Source of the DNA: Chromatium weissei
GTDB taxonomy: Bacteria > Pseudomonadota > Gammaproteobacteria > Chromatiales > Chromatiaceae
Length of the DNA stretch: 64,000 bases
Direction: 5' to 3'
Assembly: GCF_016583765.1 (NCBI RefSeq)
Contig: NZ_NRRR01000002.1
Coordinates: 124,001 to 188,000, forward strand
In this document: positions 9,407-19,687 of the stretch, piece after piece
Position numbering within the stretch: position 1 is the stretch's first letter
Layout of the letters: the number at the start of each line of letters is the position of its first letter
Position numbers and translations under genes: made by a program
The notes under the pieces: model-generated
The model's input: the letters and a program-made list of their open reading frames with translations, nothing else
Database searches by the model: none
What the model was told of the DNA's origin: nothing

Positions 9407-10978
9407 ATGAGCCAAATCGCCGATAACATTAAACCCTGCTATCCGTTATTCCGTGATAACGATTACATTGATAACCTCGCTAAAAAGCGAGCGACCGCTG
9501 AAGAAGCGCATTCAATTGACAAGATTGAAGAAGTGTTTCAATGGACGACAACGCAGGAATACCAAGAGCTGAATTTTAAGCGCGAAGCGTTGACAATTAA
9601 TCCGGCAAAAGCCTGTCAACCTCTCGGTGCAGTGCTCTGCGCACTTGGCTTTGAAAAAACCCTGCCTTATGTGCATGGTTCGCAGGGTTGCGTGGCCTAT
9701 TTCCGTTCATATTTCAATCGGCATTTCAAAGAGCCAATTGCCTGCGTTTCCGATTCAATGACTGAAGATGCAGCGGTATTTGGTGGCCAGAAAAACATGT
9801 TTGATGGTTTAGAAAATGCGCTTGCATTGTATAAGCCAGATATGATTGCCGTGAGTACCACCTGTATGGCAGAAGTCATTGGTGATGACTTAAATGCTTT
9901 CATTGCGAACTCGCGGAAAGAAGGACATATTCCACAAGAGTTCCCAGTTCCATTTGCGCATACGCCGAGCTTTGTTGGCAGCCACACCACTGGTTGGGAC
10001 AATATGTTTGAAGGTATTCAACGTCATCTTACGTTGAATAGCATGGAAGATAAGGTTGTTGGCTCCAATGGCAAAATTAACCTTGTTCCCGGCTTTGAAA
10101 CCTATCTCGGCAATTACCGCGTATTGCATCGCATGATGAAAGAAATGGGCGTTAATTACAGCCTATTGTGCGATCCAACTGAGGTATTGGATACGCCAGC
10201 CGATGGTCAATTCCGCATGTATGACGGCGGCACAACTTTGAATGAAATGCGTGATGCACCGAATGCCATTGACACGTTGTTATTGCAACCTTGGCAATTG
10301 GTGAAAACCAAGAAGTTCGTAGAAACAACTTGGAATCAACCTGCGACGACCATCAACATTCCAATGGGCTTGGAATGGACGGATGAGTTTTTAATGAAGG
10401 TCTCAGAATTGACTGGTACGCCAATTCCTGATTCGCTGGCAAAAGAGCGCGGTCGTTTAGTGGATATGATGACCGATAGCCATACTTGGCTGCATGGTAA
10501 AAAGTTTGCTTTATATGGCGATGCAGACTATGTATTGGGAATGGTTAAATTCCTACTCGAATTAGGTGCAGAGCCAACGCATATTTTATGCAGCAGTGCG
10601 AATAAGCGGTGGAAGAAAGAAGTTGAGAAGTTGCTGACAGCATCGCCTTATGGTTCCAATGGTGTAGTGCATATTGGTGCGGATTTGTGGCATTTACGTT
10701 CGCTATGTTTTACCGATAAGCCAGACTTTTTAATCGGTAATAGCTATGGCAAGTTTATTCAACGCGATACGTTGCATAAAGGGCGTGAGTTTGAAGTGCC
10801 ACTCATTCGCATTGGTTTCCCGATTTTCGACCGTCATCATTTACATCGCATGACGACGCTGGGTTATGAAGGCGCAATGTACATTTTAACCACGCTGGTT
10901 AATGCGGTATTGGAACGGCTTGATGATGATACCCGTGAAATGGGTGTGACTGATTTCAACTACGATTTGGTGCGGTAA
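9407..10978 (+). CDS. nifK: Nitrogenase MoFe protein beta chain NifK
   Basis: Beta subunit of dinitrogenase, sharing the P-cluster with NifD. 523 residues. P-cluster cysteines are seen in NPAKACQPLG, HGSQGCVAYFR and STTCMAEVIGDDL, in the family's order, with the conserved FRSYFNRHFKEP stretch after the second. The C-terminal half includes the nitrogenase core signature RIGFPIFDRHHLHR. The start ATG follows AGGAG in the repeated leader. The gene ends just before a hairpin with a T-run, so transcription into nifT and beyond may be reduced. Confidence 0.97.
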   Translation: MSQIADNIKPCYPLFRDNDYIDNLAKKRATAEEAHSIDKIEEVFQWTTTQEYQELNFKREALTINPAKACQPLGAVLCALGFEKTLPYVHGSQGCVAYFRSYFNRHFKEPIACVSDSMTEDAAVFGGQKNMFDGLENALALYKPDMIAVSTTCMAEVIGDDLNAFIANSRKEGHIPQEFPVPFAHTPSFVGSHTTGWDNMFEGIQRHLTLNSMEDKVVGSNGKINLVPGFETYLGNYRVLHRMMKEMGVNYSLLCDPTEVLDTPADGQFRMYDGGTTLNEMRDAPNAIDTLLLQPWQLVKTKKFVETTWNQPATTINIPMGLEWTDEFLMKVSELTGTPIPDSLAKERGRLVDMMTDSHTWLHGKKFALYGDADYVLGMVKFLLELGAEPTHILCSSANKRWKKEVEKLLTASPYGSNGVVHIGADLWHLRSLCFTDKPDFLIGNSYGKFIQRDTLHKGREFEVPLIRIGFPIFDRHHLHRMTTLGYEGAMYILTTLVNAVLERLDDDTREMGVTDFNYDLVR

Positions 10979-10981
10979 TTC

Positions 10982-11037
10982 AAATCCCCCCAACCCCCCT
11001 TTTTCTAAGGGGGGCTTTTTGAAAGAGTCGGGGATTT
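10982..11037 (+). terminator. Nested palindrome after nifK, terminator-like
   Basis: Outer arms AAATCCCC / GGGGATTT enclose an inner hairpin (CCCCCCT, loop, AGGGGGG at 10994-11014) followed by CTTTTT. The inner part fits an intrinsic terminator or attenuator between nifK and nifT. The C-rich arms match a dispersed repeat type also present at 9302-9341 and, in frame, at 42277-42303. Confidence 0.6.
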
Positions 11038-11053
11038 TTTAAGTGAGAATGCC

Positions 11054-11272
11054 ATGCCTAATGTAATGCTGCGTAAGAATGATAACGGCGATGTGTTGTT
11101 TTATGTCGCTAAAAAAGATATGGAAGAAACCATTGCTTCGGTTGAAATGAATACTGCGGAAACTTGGGGTGGAATGGTGACGCTCACCGATGGCTCAACG
11201 TGGTATATCGATCCAATTAGTCCGCCGCCAGTATTTCCAACAACGCTGCGTTTTAAGCGCGGTGATGAATGA
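11054..11272 (+). CDS. nifT: NifT/FixU family protein
   Basis: Small (72 residues) nif-associated protein of unknown function, almost always found after nifK. The N-terminus MPNVMLRKNDNGDVLFYVAK and the GDEstyle charged C-terminus fit the family, as do the central TWGGMVTLTDG and WYIDP. Deletion has little effect in Klebsiella and Azotobacter, where a role in nitrogenase maturation is only suggested. It is separated from nifK by a terminator-like palindrome but stays in the same direction, 19 bases ahead of the ferredoxin gene. Confidence 0.9.
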   Translation: MPNVMLRKNDNGDVLFYVAKKDMEETIASVEMNTAETWGGMVTLTDGSTWYIDPISPPPVFPTTLRFKRGDE

Positions 11273-11291
11273 ACTTTTAGGAGTAAAAAAT

Positions 11292-11492
11292 ATGGCAATG
11301 AAAATTATGCGTGAATTGTGTACTGCTTGCGGTGATTGTGAACCCGTTTGCCCGACACAATCAATTAAGCCGTTCAAAGGCGTGTATAAAATTGATGCGA
11401 ATACTTGCAGTGAATGCGAGGGTGAAGGTGAAGCTGGTTCGCCACAATGCGCTGATGCGTGTATGGAAGATGGCTGCATTGTGCCTGTGTGA
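11292..11492 (+). CDS. 2[4Fe-4S] nif-linked ferredoxin
   Basis: A 66-residue bacterial-type ferredoxin, a likely electron carrier to nitrogenase or to cofactor assembly. Cluster I motif is CTACGDCEPVCP (C-x2-C-x2-C-x3-CP). Cluster II is spread out: CSEC, then a ten-residue acidic and Gly-rich insert, then CADAC, with another cysteine in EDGC. The enlarged second motif is typical of Chromatium-type ferredoxins found in nif clusters. I begin at the ATG at 11292, after AGGAG; the longer open frame overlaps nifT and has no site. Possible names are fdxN or frxA-like, so no symbol is given. Confidence 0.88.
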   Translation: MAMKIMRELCTACGDCEPVCPTQSIKPFKGVYKIDANTCSECEGEGEAGSPQCADACMEDGCIVPV

Positions 11493-11554
11493 GTTTTAGT
11501 GATCAGCGTTTACTATTTGCTGATTAAATATAATCGCAAGTGAGGAATTGAATC

Positions 11555-12259
11555 ATGCCCAACGCTTCACTTTCCGATGACATTGCGTTGCGAATTGCGC
11601 TGGCTGCGCGCACGCTGCCAGATACCGATCCAGCGCGGTTAATTCGCGTATTAAAAGATGCAGTTGGATTGCCGCCCACTGCCGAGCGTTTGAGTGGTTT
11701 GACGGTGAAGGCATTGAAGCAGGCGGCTGATGGTGAATTCGCTGATTTTGATCAAAGTGCGCTAAAGGCTGCACTGGGTATTTTGAAAGGTGAAGGTGGA
11801 TTGAAAACGGATTCCGTGCCATCGCTTGATGCCTATATTGAAGGTGATATGCCGAATTCAATTCGAGTGGCGTGTGCATCTGATACGGATGAAAATCTTG
11901 ATGGTCATTTTGGTGCGGCTCGACGCTTTTTAATTTATCAGGTTTCAGCAATAGAGCATCGCCTGATTGATGTGCGCACTGTGAATGAATACGCTGCAGG
12001 TGAAGATAAAAATGCGTATCGCGCCGAATTGATTGCGGATTGTCAGGTGTTATATGTCGCGTCTATTGGTGGACCGGCAGCAGCAAAAGTCATTAAACGT
12101 GAGATTCATCCAATTAAAGATGATCAGGGTGGAAGTGCGCGTATTCGTATTCATGCGTTGCAGCAAGTTTTAGCGCATAAAGCGCCGCCTTGGTTAGCAA
12201 AAGTAATGGGGCAAGCGCCAGAAGCACGGGTGCGTTTTGAACGAGAAGAAGCTGCTTAA
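11555..12259 (+). CDS. nifY: NifY/NafY-type FeMo-cofactor binding protein
   Basis: A protein of 234 residues with two parts: an N-terminal alpha-helical region (about 1-95, resembling the NafY N-terminal domain that binds apo-dinitrogenase) and a C-terminal NifX/NifB-like cofactor domain (about 103-215, with RVACASDTDENLDGHFGAAR and VLYVASIGGPAAAKV). The GHFG histidine is the kind that binds FeMo-cofactor or its precursor in this family. The expected role is to hold cofactor and apo-NifDK until assembly. NafY is the alternative name; the two-domain form fits both. It is the last nif gene here; nifE, nifN and nifB are not in the window. Confidence 0.82.
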   Translation: MPNASLSDDIALRIALAARTLPDTDPARLIRVLKDAVGLPPTAERLSGLTVKALKQAADGEFADFDQSALKAALGILKGEGGLKTDSVPSLDAYIEGDMPNSIRVACASDTDENLDGHFGAARRFLIYQVSAIEHRLIDVRTVNEYAAGEDKNAYRAELIADCQVLYVASIGGPAAAKVIKREIHPIKDDQGGSARIRIHALQQVLAHKAPPWLAKVMGQAPEARVRFEREEAA

Positions 12260-12378
12260 ATTGCATGTTTTAATTGAATGCGAGCAGAGTGAATCGACCG
12301 CAGTATTTGCCCATTCTGATTGAGTTTACACAGCCTGCCGACTATCCTAACCAATCGTTTTTTCACTGGGATAGTGGC

Positions 12379-13788
12379 ATGGGCACGAAAACCCTCTACG
12401 ACAAACTTTGGAATACGCACGTCGTGCGGGTTGATGATACCGGCACGGCGCTGCTTTATATCGACCGCCAACTTGTGCATGAAGTCACTTCGCCGCAAGC
12501 CTTTGAAGGGCTGCGTCTCGCTGGTCGGCAGCCGTGGCGTACCAGCGCCAATCTTGCCGTTCCTGATCACAACGTTCCCACCGCCAGCGCCGAACGCGCT
12601 GCTGGAATTACCGATCCGGTGGCGCGCATTCAAGTCGCCGCGCTCGGCACGAATTGCGCCAGCTTTGGCATCACCGAATTTGCGATGGGCGATCCGCGTC
12701 AAGGCATCGTTCACGTCATCGGCCCCGAACAGGGCTTCACCTTGCCCGGCAGCACCATCGTCTGCGGCGATTCGCACACCTCCACGCACGGCGCATTTGG
12801 CGCACTCGCGTTCGGCATCGGCACGTCCGAAGTCGAGCACGTGTTGGCGACGCAGTGCCTGATTCAGCGCCCGTCGAAAACCATGCTCATCAGCGTAGAC
12901 GGCGAGCTGGGCGCGGGCGTGACCGCAAAAGACATCGTGTTGGCGATCATTGGCGCAATCGGCACGGCGGGCGGCACTGGCTATGTCATTGAATTTGGCG
13001 GTGAAGCGATTCGGGCGCTGTCGATTGAAGGGCGAATGACGGTCTGCAATATGACGATTGAAGCGGGCGCTCGTGCGGGCTTGATCGCCGTGGACGAGAA
13101 AACCATTGAGTACATGCGCGGGCGGCCGTATGCGCCGAGCGGCGAGCTGTTTGAACAAGCCGCCGCGTATTGGCGCACGCTGGTCAGCGATGACGACGCG
13201 ACCTTTGATCGCGTGCTGCATTTGGACGCGGCCAGCATTCAACCGCAGGTCACTTGGGGCACGTCGCCAGAAATGGTGCTGCCGATTGACGGGCAAGTGC
13301 CTGATCCAGCAGCAGAATCCGATCCAGTTAAAGCCGACAGCATTCGGCGGGCGCTGGCGTACATGGGTTTAACTGCCGGACAGCCCATCACTGAAATCGC
13401 AGTCGATAAAGTGTTTATCGGCTCCTGCACCAACTCACGAATTGAGGATTTACGCGCTGCGGCGGCCGTCGCCAATGGGCGCAAAGTCAGCAAAAACATC
13501 AAGCTGGCGCTGGTCGTGCCCGGCTCTGGTTTGGTGAAAGAACAGGCAGAAGCCGAAGGACTGGATCGAATTTTCACCGCCGCCGGATTTGAATGGCGCG
13601 AGCCGGGCTGCTCGATGTGTTTGGCGATGAATGCCGACCGGCTGGAAGCGGGCGAACGCTGCGCCTCGACCTCGAACCGCAATTTTGAAGGGCGGCAAGG
13701 TCAGGGCGGACGCACCCATTTGGTCAGTCCGGCGATGGCGGTGGCGGCTGCCGTGACTGGGCATTTTGTCGATGTGAGGACGCTGTAA
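12379..13788 (+). CDS. leuC: 3-isopropylmalate dehydratase large subunit LeuC
   Basis: Large subunit of isopropylmalate isomerase, converting 2-isopropylmalate to 3-isopropylmalate in leucine synthesis with LeuD. 469 residues. The aconitase-type 4Fe-4S cysteines are in [13 protein letters not shown] and [31 protein letters not shown] is the family signature. I start at the ATG at 12379 ([16 protein letters not shown]), which gives the usual N-terminus; the longer frame adds a segment with no homology. It lies 120 bases after nifY with no clear terminator, so read-through from nif is possible. leuD starts directly at its stop codon. Codon use is markedly GC-rich. Confidence 0.97.
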   Translation: MGTKTLYDKLWNTHVVRVDDTGTALLYIDRQLVHEVTSPQAFEGLRLAGRQPWRTSANLAVPDHNVPTASAERAAGITDPVARIQVAALGTNCASFGITEFAMGDPRQGIVHVIGPEQGFTLPGSTIVCGDSHTSTHGAFGALAFGIGTSEVEHVLATQCLIQRPSKTMLISVDGELGAGVTAKDIVLAIIGAIGTAGGTGYVIEFGGEAIRALSIEGRMTVCNMTIEAGARAGLIAVDEKTIEYMRGRPYAPSGELFEQAAAYWRTLVSDDDATFDRVLHLDAASIQPQVTWGTSPEMVLPIDGQVPDPAAESDPVKADSIRRALAYMGLTAGQPITEIAVDKVFIGSCTNSRIEDLRAAAAVANGRKVSKNIKLALVVPGSGLVKEQAEAEGLDRIFTAAGFEWREPGCSMCLAMNADRLEAGERCASTSNRNFEGRQGQGGRTHLVSPAMAVAAAVTGHFVDVRTL

Positions 13789-14433
13789 ATGCAACCATTT
13801 CAAAACTTTACCGGCGTTGTCGCGCCACTGGATCGCGCCAACGTTGACACCGACGCGATCATTCCCAAGCAATTCCTCAAAAGCATTAAACGCAGCGGTT
13901 TTGGGCCGTATCTATTTGATGAACTGCGCTATTTGGATCACGGCGAGCCGGATATGGATTGCAGTAATCGCCCATTAAATTCGAATTTCGTATTAAATGA
14001 TTCGCGTTTTTCATCGGCGCAAATTCTATTAGCGCGAGAGAATTTTGGCTGTGGTTCATCGCGGGAACATGCGCCGTGGGCATTAGCGGATTTTGGCTTT
14101 CGCGTCATTCTCGCACCGAGTTTTGCTGACATCTTTTTTAATAACTGTTTTAAGAATGGCATTCTACCGATTCAATTGAAGAGCGATTTAATTAACGCAC
14201 TCTTTGAAAAAGCCAGCGGTGCAACGCCATTGCAAATTGCCGTGGATTTACCAGCGCAGTTATTGACATTGAATGACGGCGAAACAATTCCATTTACAGT
14301 GGATGCCGGAAATAAACAGCGTTTAATAGAAGGTTTAGATGATATTGGTTTAACGCTGCAACAGGCAGATGCCATTCGGGAATACGAAGCGCGGCGGCGA
14401 ATTGAAGCGCCGTGGGTGTTTTACACCGTTTAA
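13789..14433 (+). CDS. leuD: 3-isopropylmalate dehydratase small subunit LeuD
   Basis: Small subunit of the isomerase, carrying the swivel domain that completes the active site. 214 residues, family-normal, with [13 protein letters not shown] near the N-terminus and [15 protein letters not shown] in the middle. Its ATG follows the leuC stop with no gap, so the two are translationally coupled in a 1:1 complex. About 160 bases into the gene codon choice shifts from GC-rich to AT-rich, an odd change inside one gene. Confidence 0.97.
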   Translation: MQPFQNFTGVVAPLDRANVDTDAIIPKQFLKSIKRSGFGPYLFDELRYLDHGEPDMDCSNRPLNSNFVLNDSRFSSAQILLARENFGCGSSREHAPWALADFGFRVILAPSFADIFFNNCFKNGILPIQLKSDLINALFEKASGATPLQIAVDLPAQLLTLNDGETIPFTVDAGNKQRLIEGLDDIGLTLQQADAIREYEARRRIEAPWVFYTV

Positions 14434-14519
14434 GTTGCAATGTTTGTTATTCAAGATCAGTGATGTCATTGCGGCGCATCAAATAAAAATGTGCCGTTAA
14501 AATTTAAGAGAACCAAACT

Positions 14520-15605
14520 GTGAGCAAGAACATTTTAGTGGTTGCGGGCGATGGAATCGGTCCAGAAATCGTGGCAGAAGCGATTAAAGTCATTAACGCG
14601 CTGCAAGCAGAAGGCACAATTGATGTCACGCTGCAATACGCATTGGTCGGCGGTGCGGCTTATGACGAATTCGGTGATCCATTGCCGAATGAAACATTGA
14701 ATGCAGCGAAAGCAGCCGATGCCGTTTTACTCGGTGCTGTGGGTGGCCCGAAATGGGAGCCGTTGCCAATTGCGAAACGCCCAGAAAAAGGTTTATTGGG
14801 TTTGCGCGCTGGCTTGGGTTTATTTGCGAATTTGCGCCCAGCAATTTTGTATCCGCAATTGGCGGACGCATCGACCTTAAAACCGGAAATCGTTGCTGGT
14901 TTGGATTTAATGATCGTGCGTGAATTGACCGGTGATATTTATTTCGGGCAACCACGCGGCATTGAAACGCTGCCGTCCGGTGAACGGCGCGGTTTGAATT
15001 CAATGGTGTATACCGAATCCGAAATTGAACGCATTTGCCGCGTGGCGTTTGATATTGCGATGAAGCGCAATAAACGGGTGTGTTCGGTGGATAAAGCGAA
15101 CGTATTGGAATGCACCGAATTATGGCGCGAAGTGGCAACGAAAACCGCTGCCGATTATCCCGAAATTCAACTGTCGCACATGTACGTTGATAATGCGGCA
15201 ATGCAATTGGTGCGTGCGCCGAAGCAATTCGATGTGATGGTCACGGGCAATATCTTTGGCGATATTCTTTCTGATTGCGCGTCAATGCTCACCGGTTCAA
15301 TTGGAATGCTGCCATCGGCATCATTAAATGCGAGTGGACAGGGCATGTATGAACCGATTCACGGTTCTGCGCCAGATATTGCCGGAAAGGGAATTGCCAA
15401 TCCATTGGCAACCATTCTGTCAGTGGCAATGATGTTGCGTTATTCATTGAATGCGGCGGACGCGGCAGCGCGAATTGAAGCGGCAGTGATTCGTGTATTG
15501 GATCAAGGTTTGCGGACGGCAGACATCATGTCGGCAGGAATGCGGCAGGTCGGCACGGTGGAAATGGGCGACGCGGTGGTCGCGGCGCTGGCGGAGGTCA
15601 ATTGA
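14520..15605 (+). CDS. leuB: 3-isopropylmalate dehydrogenase LeuB
   Basis: NAD-dependent oxidative decarboxylation of 3-isopropylmalate to the leucine precursor 2-ketoisocaproate. 361 residues. [12 protein letters not shown] at the N-terminus, substrate-binding [28 protein letters not shown], and the metal-binding stretch [19 protein letters not shown] are all present, as is the NAD-binding [18 protein letters not shown]. Start is GTG at 14520, after AAGAGAA. The stop overlaps the asd start by one base (TGATG), so the two genes are coupled. Confidence 0.97.
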   Translation: MSKNILVVAGDGIGPEIVAEAIKVINALQAEGTIDVTLQYALVGGAAYDEFGDPLPNETLNAAKAADAVLLGAVGGPKWEPLPIAKRPEKGLLGLRAGLGLFANLRPAILYPQLADASTLKPEIVAGLDLMIVRELTGDIYFGQPRGIETLPSGERRGLNSMVYTESEIERICRVAFDIAMKRNKRVCSVDKANVLECTELWREVATKTAADYPEIQLSHMYVDNAAMQLVRAPKQFDVMVTGNIFGDILSDCASMLTGSIGMLPSASLNASGQGMYEPIHGSAPDIAGKGIANPLATILSVAMMLRYSLNAADAAARIEAAVIRVLDQGLRTADIMSAGMRQVGTVEMGDAVVAALAEVN

Positions 15606-16720
15606 TGAAAAAAGTCGGTTTTATCGGTTGGCGCGGCATGGTCGGCTCGGTATTGATGGAGCGGATGACGGCCGAGAACGATTGGGCGCACCTCGCCGAG
15701 CCGGTGTTTTTCACCACGTCGCAAGCCGGTCAACTCGGCCCCGATGTTGGGCACGGCGCACAGCCGCTGCGCGCTGCCGATGCGTTGGAGGCGCTGCGCG
15801 AGATGGAGGTGATCGTTACTTGTCAGGGCGGCGAGTACACCAAAACGATTCATCCGCAACTGCGCGCCAGCGGCTGGAATGGCTATTGGATTGACGCGGC
15901 GTCCACGCTGCGAATGCAGCCGAACGCGACCATCATTCTTGATCCGGTCAATCGTCACGTCATCGACGCGGCGCTGGCTGCCGGTCAACGCGATTTCATC
16001 GGCGGCAATTGCACCGTCAGTCTGATGTTGATGGCGATTGGCGGGCTATTTCAGGCTGGGCTGGTCGAATGGGTCAGCGCGATGACGTATCAAGCGGCGT
16101 CCGGCGCAGGTGCCAAAAACATGCGCGAATTGCTGGCACAGATGGGCGCGTTGCACGATTCGGTGCAGCCGCTGCTGGCTGATCCGGCGTCGGCGATTCT
16201 CGACATTGATCGCGGCGTGACGGCAACCATGCGCAGCGCCGAATTCCCCACTGCCAATTTCGGCGCTCCGCTGGCGGGCAGTCTGATTCCGTGGATTGAC
16301 ACGCAATTGGACAACGGGCAAAGCCGCGAGGAATGGAAAGGACAGGCGGAAACCAACAAGATTCTCGGTTTGGACGCCGCGCCGCTGCCGATTGATGGCT
16401 TGTGTGTGCGAATTGGCGCGATGCGCTGCCACAGTCAGGGTTTGACGATCAAATTGACGCGCAACGTGGCGCTGGCGGAAATCGAGCAATTGATTGCTGG
16501 CGCAAATGACTGGGTGCGCGTGATTCCAAATGACCGAGCGCAAACGGTGCGCGAGTTGTCGCCCGCTGCGGTGAGCGGCGCGTTGACTGTTCCGGTCGGA
16601 CGACTGCGCAAACTCAACATGGGCGATGAATATCTGTCGGCATTCACCGTCGGCGATCAGTTGCTGTGGGGCGCGGCGGAACCGCTGCGGCGAATGTTGC
16701 GCATCGTGTTGGAACGGTGA
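15605..16720 (+). CDS. asd: Aspartate-semialdehyde dehydrogenase Asd
   Basis: Makes aspartate semialdehyde from aspartyl phosphate, the branch point to lysine, diaminopimelate, threonine and methionine. 371 residues. NADP-binding N-terminus [20 protein letters not shown], active-site cysteine in [12 protein letters not shown] (about residue 136), and the catalytic-histidine region [14 protein letters not shown] (about 260-275). Length and motifs fit the proteobacterial type. It follows leuB with a one-base overlap; this leuB-asd-fimV order is shared with Pseudomonas and relatives. A hairpin-rich gap of about 100 bases separates it from fimV. Confidence 0.96.
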   Translation: MKKVGFIGWRGMVGSVLMERMTAENDWAHLAEPVFFTTSQAGQLGPDVGHGAQPLRAADALEALREMEVIVTCQGGEYTKTIHPQLRASGWNGYWIDAASTLRMQPNATIILDPVNRHVIDAALAAGQRDFIGGNCTVSLMLMAIGGLFQAGLVEWVSAMTYQAASGAGAKNMRELLAQMGALHDSVQPLLADPASAILDIDRGVTATMRSAEFPTANFGAPLAGSLIPWIDTQLDNGQSREEWKGQAETNKILGLDAAPLPIDGLCVRIGAMRCHSQGLTIKLTRNVALAEIEQLIAGANDWVRVIPNDRAQTVRELSPAAVSGALTVPVGRLRKLNMGDEYLSAFTVGDQLLWGAAEPLRRMLRIVLER

Positions 16721-16725
16721 AGAAC

Positions 16726-16793
16726 TTGTCAGTTGACGGTTGTCAATAAAAACCGCGTGGAGAGCGCGTTAACTGATAACCGACAACTGAAAA
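16726..16793 (+). repeat. Long imperfect inverted repeat between asd and fimV
   Basis: The arms at 16726-16745 and 16774-16793 are imperfect reverse complements (TTGTCAGTTGACGGTTGTCA against TGATAACCGACAACTGAAAA). The motif ACTGATAAC..GACAACT recurs before the chemoreceptor gene (20485-20502) and twice before the Cas6-like gene (60427-60460). It could be a terminator-like hairpin or a dispersed intergenic repeat. Confidence 0.5.
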
Positions 16794-16824
16794 ATCAAAA
16801 AAAATAATCATCCGAGGGCTGAAG

Positions 16825-19668
16825 ATGTCTCGCAAATTGATTTTGACTTCAGCGGCTACGTTGCTTTTTGCGAGTGCTGATATTTTCGCCCTCGGTCTCG
16901 GCGAGATTCGCGCTTATTCTGGTCTCAATCAGCCATTTAAGGGTGAAATTGAACTCTACGATGTCACGGCTGATGAACGTGATGCCATTCAAGTCTCGCT
17001 CGCCTCACAAGAAGCGTTCGATAAAGCCGGCATCGAACGCTATTACGATTTAACGAAACTCAAGTTTACGCTCGATTTTCCCGCATCCGGCGCGGCGGTG
17101 ATCACCGTCACCAGCCGCGAGCCGATTCGTGAACCCTATTTGGATATGCTGCTGGAGGTGTACTGGCCAAAGGGACAATTGGTTAAGGAATACACGGTGT
17201 TATTGGAACCAGCAGAACGCCTCAAACAAACCGCTCCGCCAGTGAGATTGCCTGTTGCTGGCGCGCCAGCCAGTGCCAATGCAAATACCAATTCAACCGC
17301 AGCGATTGGCGCTGGATTTCCGCTGATGATCGGTCCAGTTGGCAGCGGTACGGGTTTATGGCAATTGGCTCGCGCCAACGCGCCAGCCGGTGCATCCATC
17401 GCGCAAACCGCGCTGGCACTGTATCGCAACAATCAAGATGCCTTTAATCGCGGCAATATCAATCGTTTAATCAGCGGCAAGCTGCTGATGATTCCGACGC
17501 AAGCCGAGCTGTTCGCACTCGATGCGCAAACCGCCGAGCGTGAATTTGCCACAGCGCGACGCGGTGGCGCGGTCAGTCGTGCTCCGCTGACTGCCGTGCC
17601 GGATATGGCGCAATTACGCATCATTGGTGCAAAAACGCCTTCAACATCAACGTCCACCGCGTCAGCAACTGAAGTTAATACCGGAAGTTCACGGCGATTA
17701 GAACAGGATGTGTTGATTGCATTGGAAACGACCGAGAGCACTCGGCAAGAAGCGCAGGAATTGCGCGGACGCATTCGAGAATTGGAAACGCAATTAGCGA
17801 CGATTCAGCAGTTATTGGAACAAAACGATTTAACTGTCACGCCAAATGTCGCCGCCGCGCCGGGTGTGCTGGCAACTGCACCAGTCACACCAATCGCGCC
17901 AGTGGCGGCCGAACCAACAACTTCGCCGGTCACTGCGACAGAAGCCGAGCCGCCGAAAACGCCCGATGTTGCGGAGGTGGTTGATGCAACTGCACCTGTC
18001 CTCGCGCCGATTCCTGTGGAAACGCCCGCCGCGCCAGTAACCGAAATCGTCGCGCCAGCACCCACGGTCACGCCATTACCCTTGCCACCACCAGCGGATA
18101 TTGCTGCACCGAGTGCTGCACCTCAAACGCCGGTTTCCGCGCCAGTCGTTGCGGCAACGGAGAACGCGAATCAACCTGAAGAATCGTCCATTTGGCAATC
18201 GCTGATGCTGCCATTGGCGGGATTGGCGGGTTTATCGGCGCTGGGCATTTTGGGCTTTGCTTGGGTCGTTTCACGGCGGCGAGCAGCAGAACTCACTGCC
18301 AAAGAAGTGTCACTCGATGCGCTCGACACGGAAAACGAAGCATTCGATGGCGATCCAACGGCGTTTTTGAATTCGTCGATGGCACCGAGCACCGCAGTAC
18401 TTTCTGCCACCGACACCGCACCGACCGCGCCCGCAACTGCGACGGCGACAAGCGTGGGAAAACCGTCACTGGATGACGAAGAAGAGCCAGAAACGCCGAT
18501 GTCATTGATTTCGTCGTTGAGTGATTTTGACGTGGAAACCGACACCGTTGATCCGCTCTCGGAAGCCGATGTTTACATGGTTTATGGTCGTTACGACGAA
18601 GCACAGGCGCTGTTATTAAAAGAAATGCAGCGGTTTCCTAATCGTCTGGATATTAAATTTAAGTTGGCAGAAGCCTGCATCGGTACAAAAAACGAGCAGG
18701 GTTTGAATAACGTGATGACATCGATTGAGGCGCTCGGTGGTGATCGCAGCCAAGCCCAGCAATGGAAACGGTTACAGGATTTGGCGCTGCCGCTGCTTCA
18801 TCCTGAAAACGCTTCAACGACGAATGAAGAGACCTTTCCAGATTCATTCTTAATTAACATCAATGATTTACCTCCGGCTTCTGCGGCAACTTCGCCACTG
18901 CCCACCTTTGCCGCTGATGCGGAGACAACCGATCTCGGTCTTGATATGGAAGCGCTGTTGCCGAATTCGGAACCGCGACCGCTGCAAGAAATGCCATCCA
19001 ATCTTTTCGTGAAAGACGCGAAAACCAATGACGCGCAGCAAGCGATGACAGACATTCAACGGGCGGTGATTCGTGGAAATGAAGCGCCCACCGCAAAAAC
19101 ATCCAGTGCGGCGGCGCTGCCGTTAGCGTTTGATGATGACGAACTCGACAAATTATTGAGCAGTGCAGACCCGTTGCTGCCAGACCCGCGTGATCCGCCA
19201 GTTCAATCTTCGCCATTATTGAAATCAGCAACCGCTGCGCCCGTTGAGTCGCCGCGTTTACCCGACATTCTCAGTCTTGATTTGAATGTGAAATTTGAAT
19301 CGCCGCCAGCCAAACCGCCATTGCCGTTGCGCAAAGCGACGGACAGCGCCGTCACCGAGAATTCTGATTCTGAGTTGGTGCTGATGTTGGACGATCCGCG
19401 TTTGGAACAGCTTGAAGATTTGGATTCGCTCATTGCCGCAGCGAAAAGCGAGACTTCGAGCGCCGCGCCGTTGGAAGTGCTGTCTGATACGGCTTGGCAG
19501 ATGAACAGCGGTAGTTGGGATGAAACGGCGACCAAATTGGATTTGGCTCGCGCATATTTGGATATGGACGATCCAGAAGCCGCCCGCGATATTCTCAAGG
19601 AAGTGATTGCTGAAGGGCGTGAGGAACATCAAACGGCAGCCCGTGCGATGTTGGCGCAAATCAATTGA
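16825..19668 (+). CDS. fimV: FimV-family polar hub / pilus motility protein
   Basis: A 947-residue inner-membrane protein that binds peptidoglycan and organises the cell pole in type IV pilus and chemosensory systems. Order: signal peptide (about 1-22), the FimV N-terminal domain (LGLGEIRAYSGLNQPFKGEI onward), a LysM-like region (about 170-230), a coiled coil (about 290-330), an Ala/Pro-rich linker, a membrane segment at about 460-482 ending in RRR, an acidic cytoplasmic part with TPR-like helices, and the FimV C-terminal domain (KLDLARAYLDMDDPEAARDI). It starts at the ATG at 16825 after CGAGGG. Acidic low-complexity sequence is usual for the family. Upstream asd and downstream truA are its conserved neighbours. 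Confidence 0.93.
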   Translation: MSRKLILTSAATLLFASADIFALGLGEIRAYSGLNQPFKGEIELYDVTADERDAIQVSLASQEAFDKAGIERYYDLTKLKFTLDFPASGAAVITVTSREPIREPYLDMLLEVYWPKGQLVKEYTVLLEPAERLKQTAPPVRLPVAGAPASANANTNSTAAIGAGFPLMIGPVGSGTGLWQLARANAPAGASIAQTALALYRNNQDAFNRGNINRLISGKLLMIPTQAELFALDAQTAEREFATARRGGAVSRAPLTAVPDMAQLRIIGAKTPSTSTSTASATEVNTGSSRRLEQDVLIALETTESTRQEAQELRGRIRELETQLATIQQLLEQNDLTVTPNVAAAPGVLATAPVTPIAPVAAEPTTSPVTATEAEPPKTPDVAEVVDATAPVLAPIPVETPAAPVTEIVAPAPTVTPLPLPPPADIAAPSAAPQTPVSAPVVAATENANQPEESSIWQSLMLPLAGLAGLSALGILGFAWVVSRRRAAELTAKEVSLDALDTENEAFDGDPTAFLNSSMAPSTAVLSATDTAPTAPATATATSVGKPSLDDEEEPETPMSLISSLSDFDVETDTVDPLSEADVYMVYGRYDEAQALLLKEMQRFPNRLDIKFKLAEACIGTKNEQGLNNVMTSIEALGGDRSQAQQWKRLQDLALPLLHPENASTTNEETFPDSFLININDLPPASAATSPLPTFAADAETTDLGLDMEALLPNSEPRPLQEMPSNLFVKDAKTNDAQQAMTDIQRAVIRGNEAPTAKTSSAAALPLAFDDDELDKLLSSADPLLPDPRDPPVQSSPLLKSATAAPVESPRLPDILSLDLNVKFESPPAKPPLPLRKATDSAVTENSDSELVLMLDDPRLEQLEDLDSLIAAAKSETSSAAPLEVLSDTAWQMNSGSWDETATKLDLARAYLDMDDPEAARDILKEVIAEGREEHQTAARAMLAQIN

Positions 19669-19687
19669 GCGCCGAGGTTGTTCTGTC

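Noticed and set aside
12256..13296. 346-residue minus-strand frame
   Set aside because: A shadow of leuC caused by GC-rich codons; the composition (many Arg, His, Ala) is that of an antisense frame.
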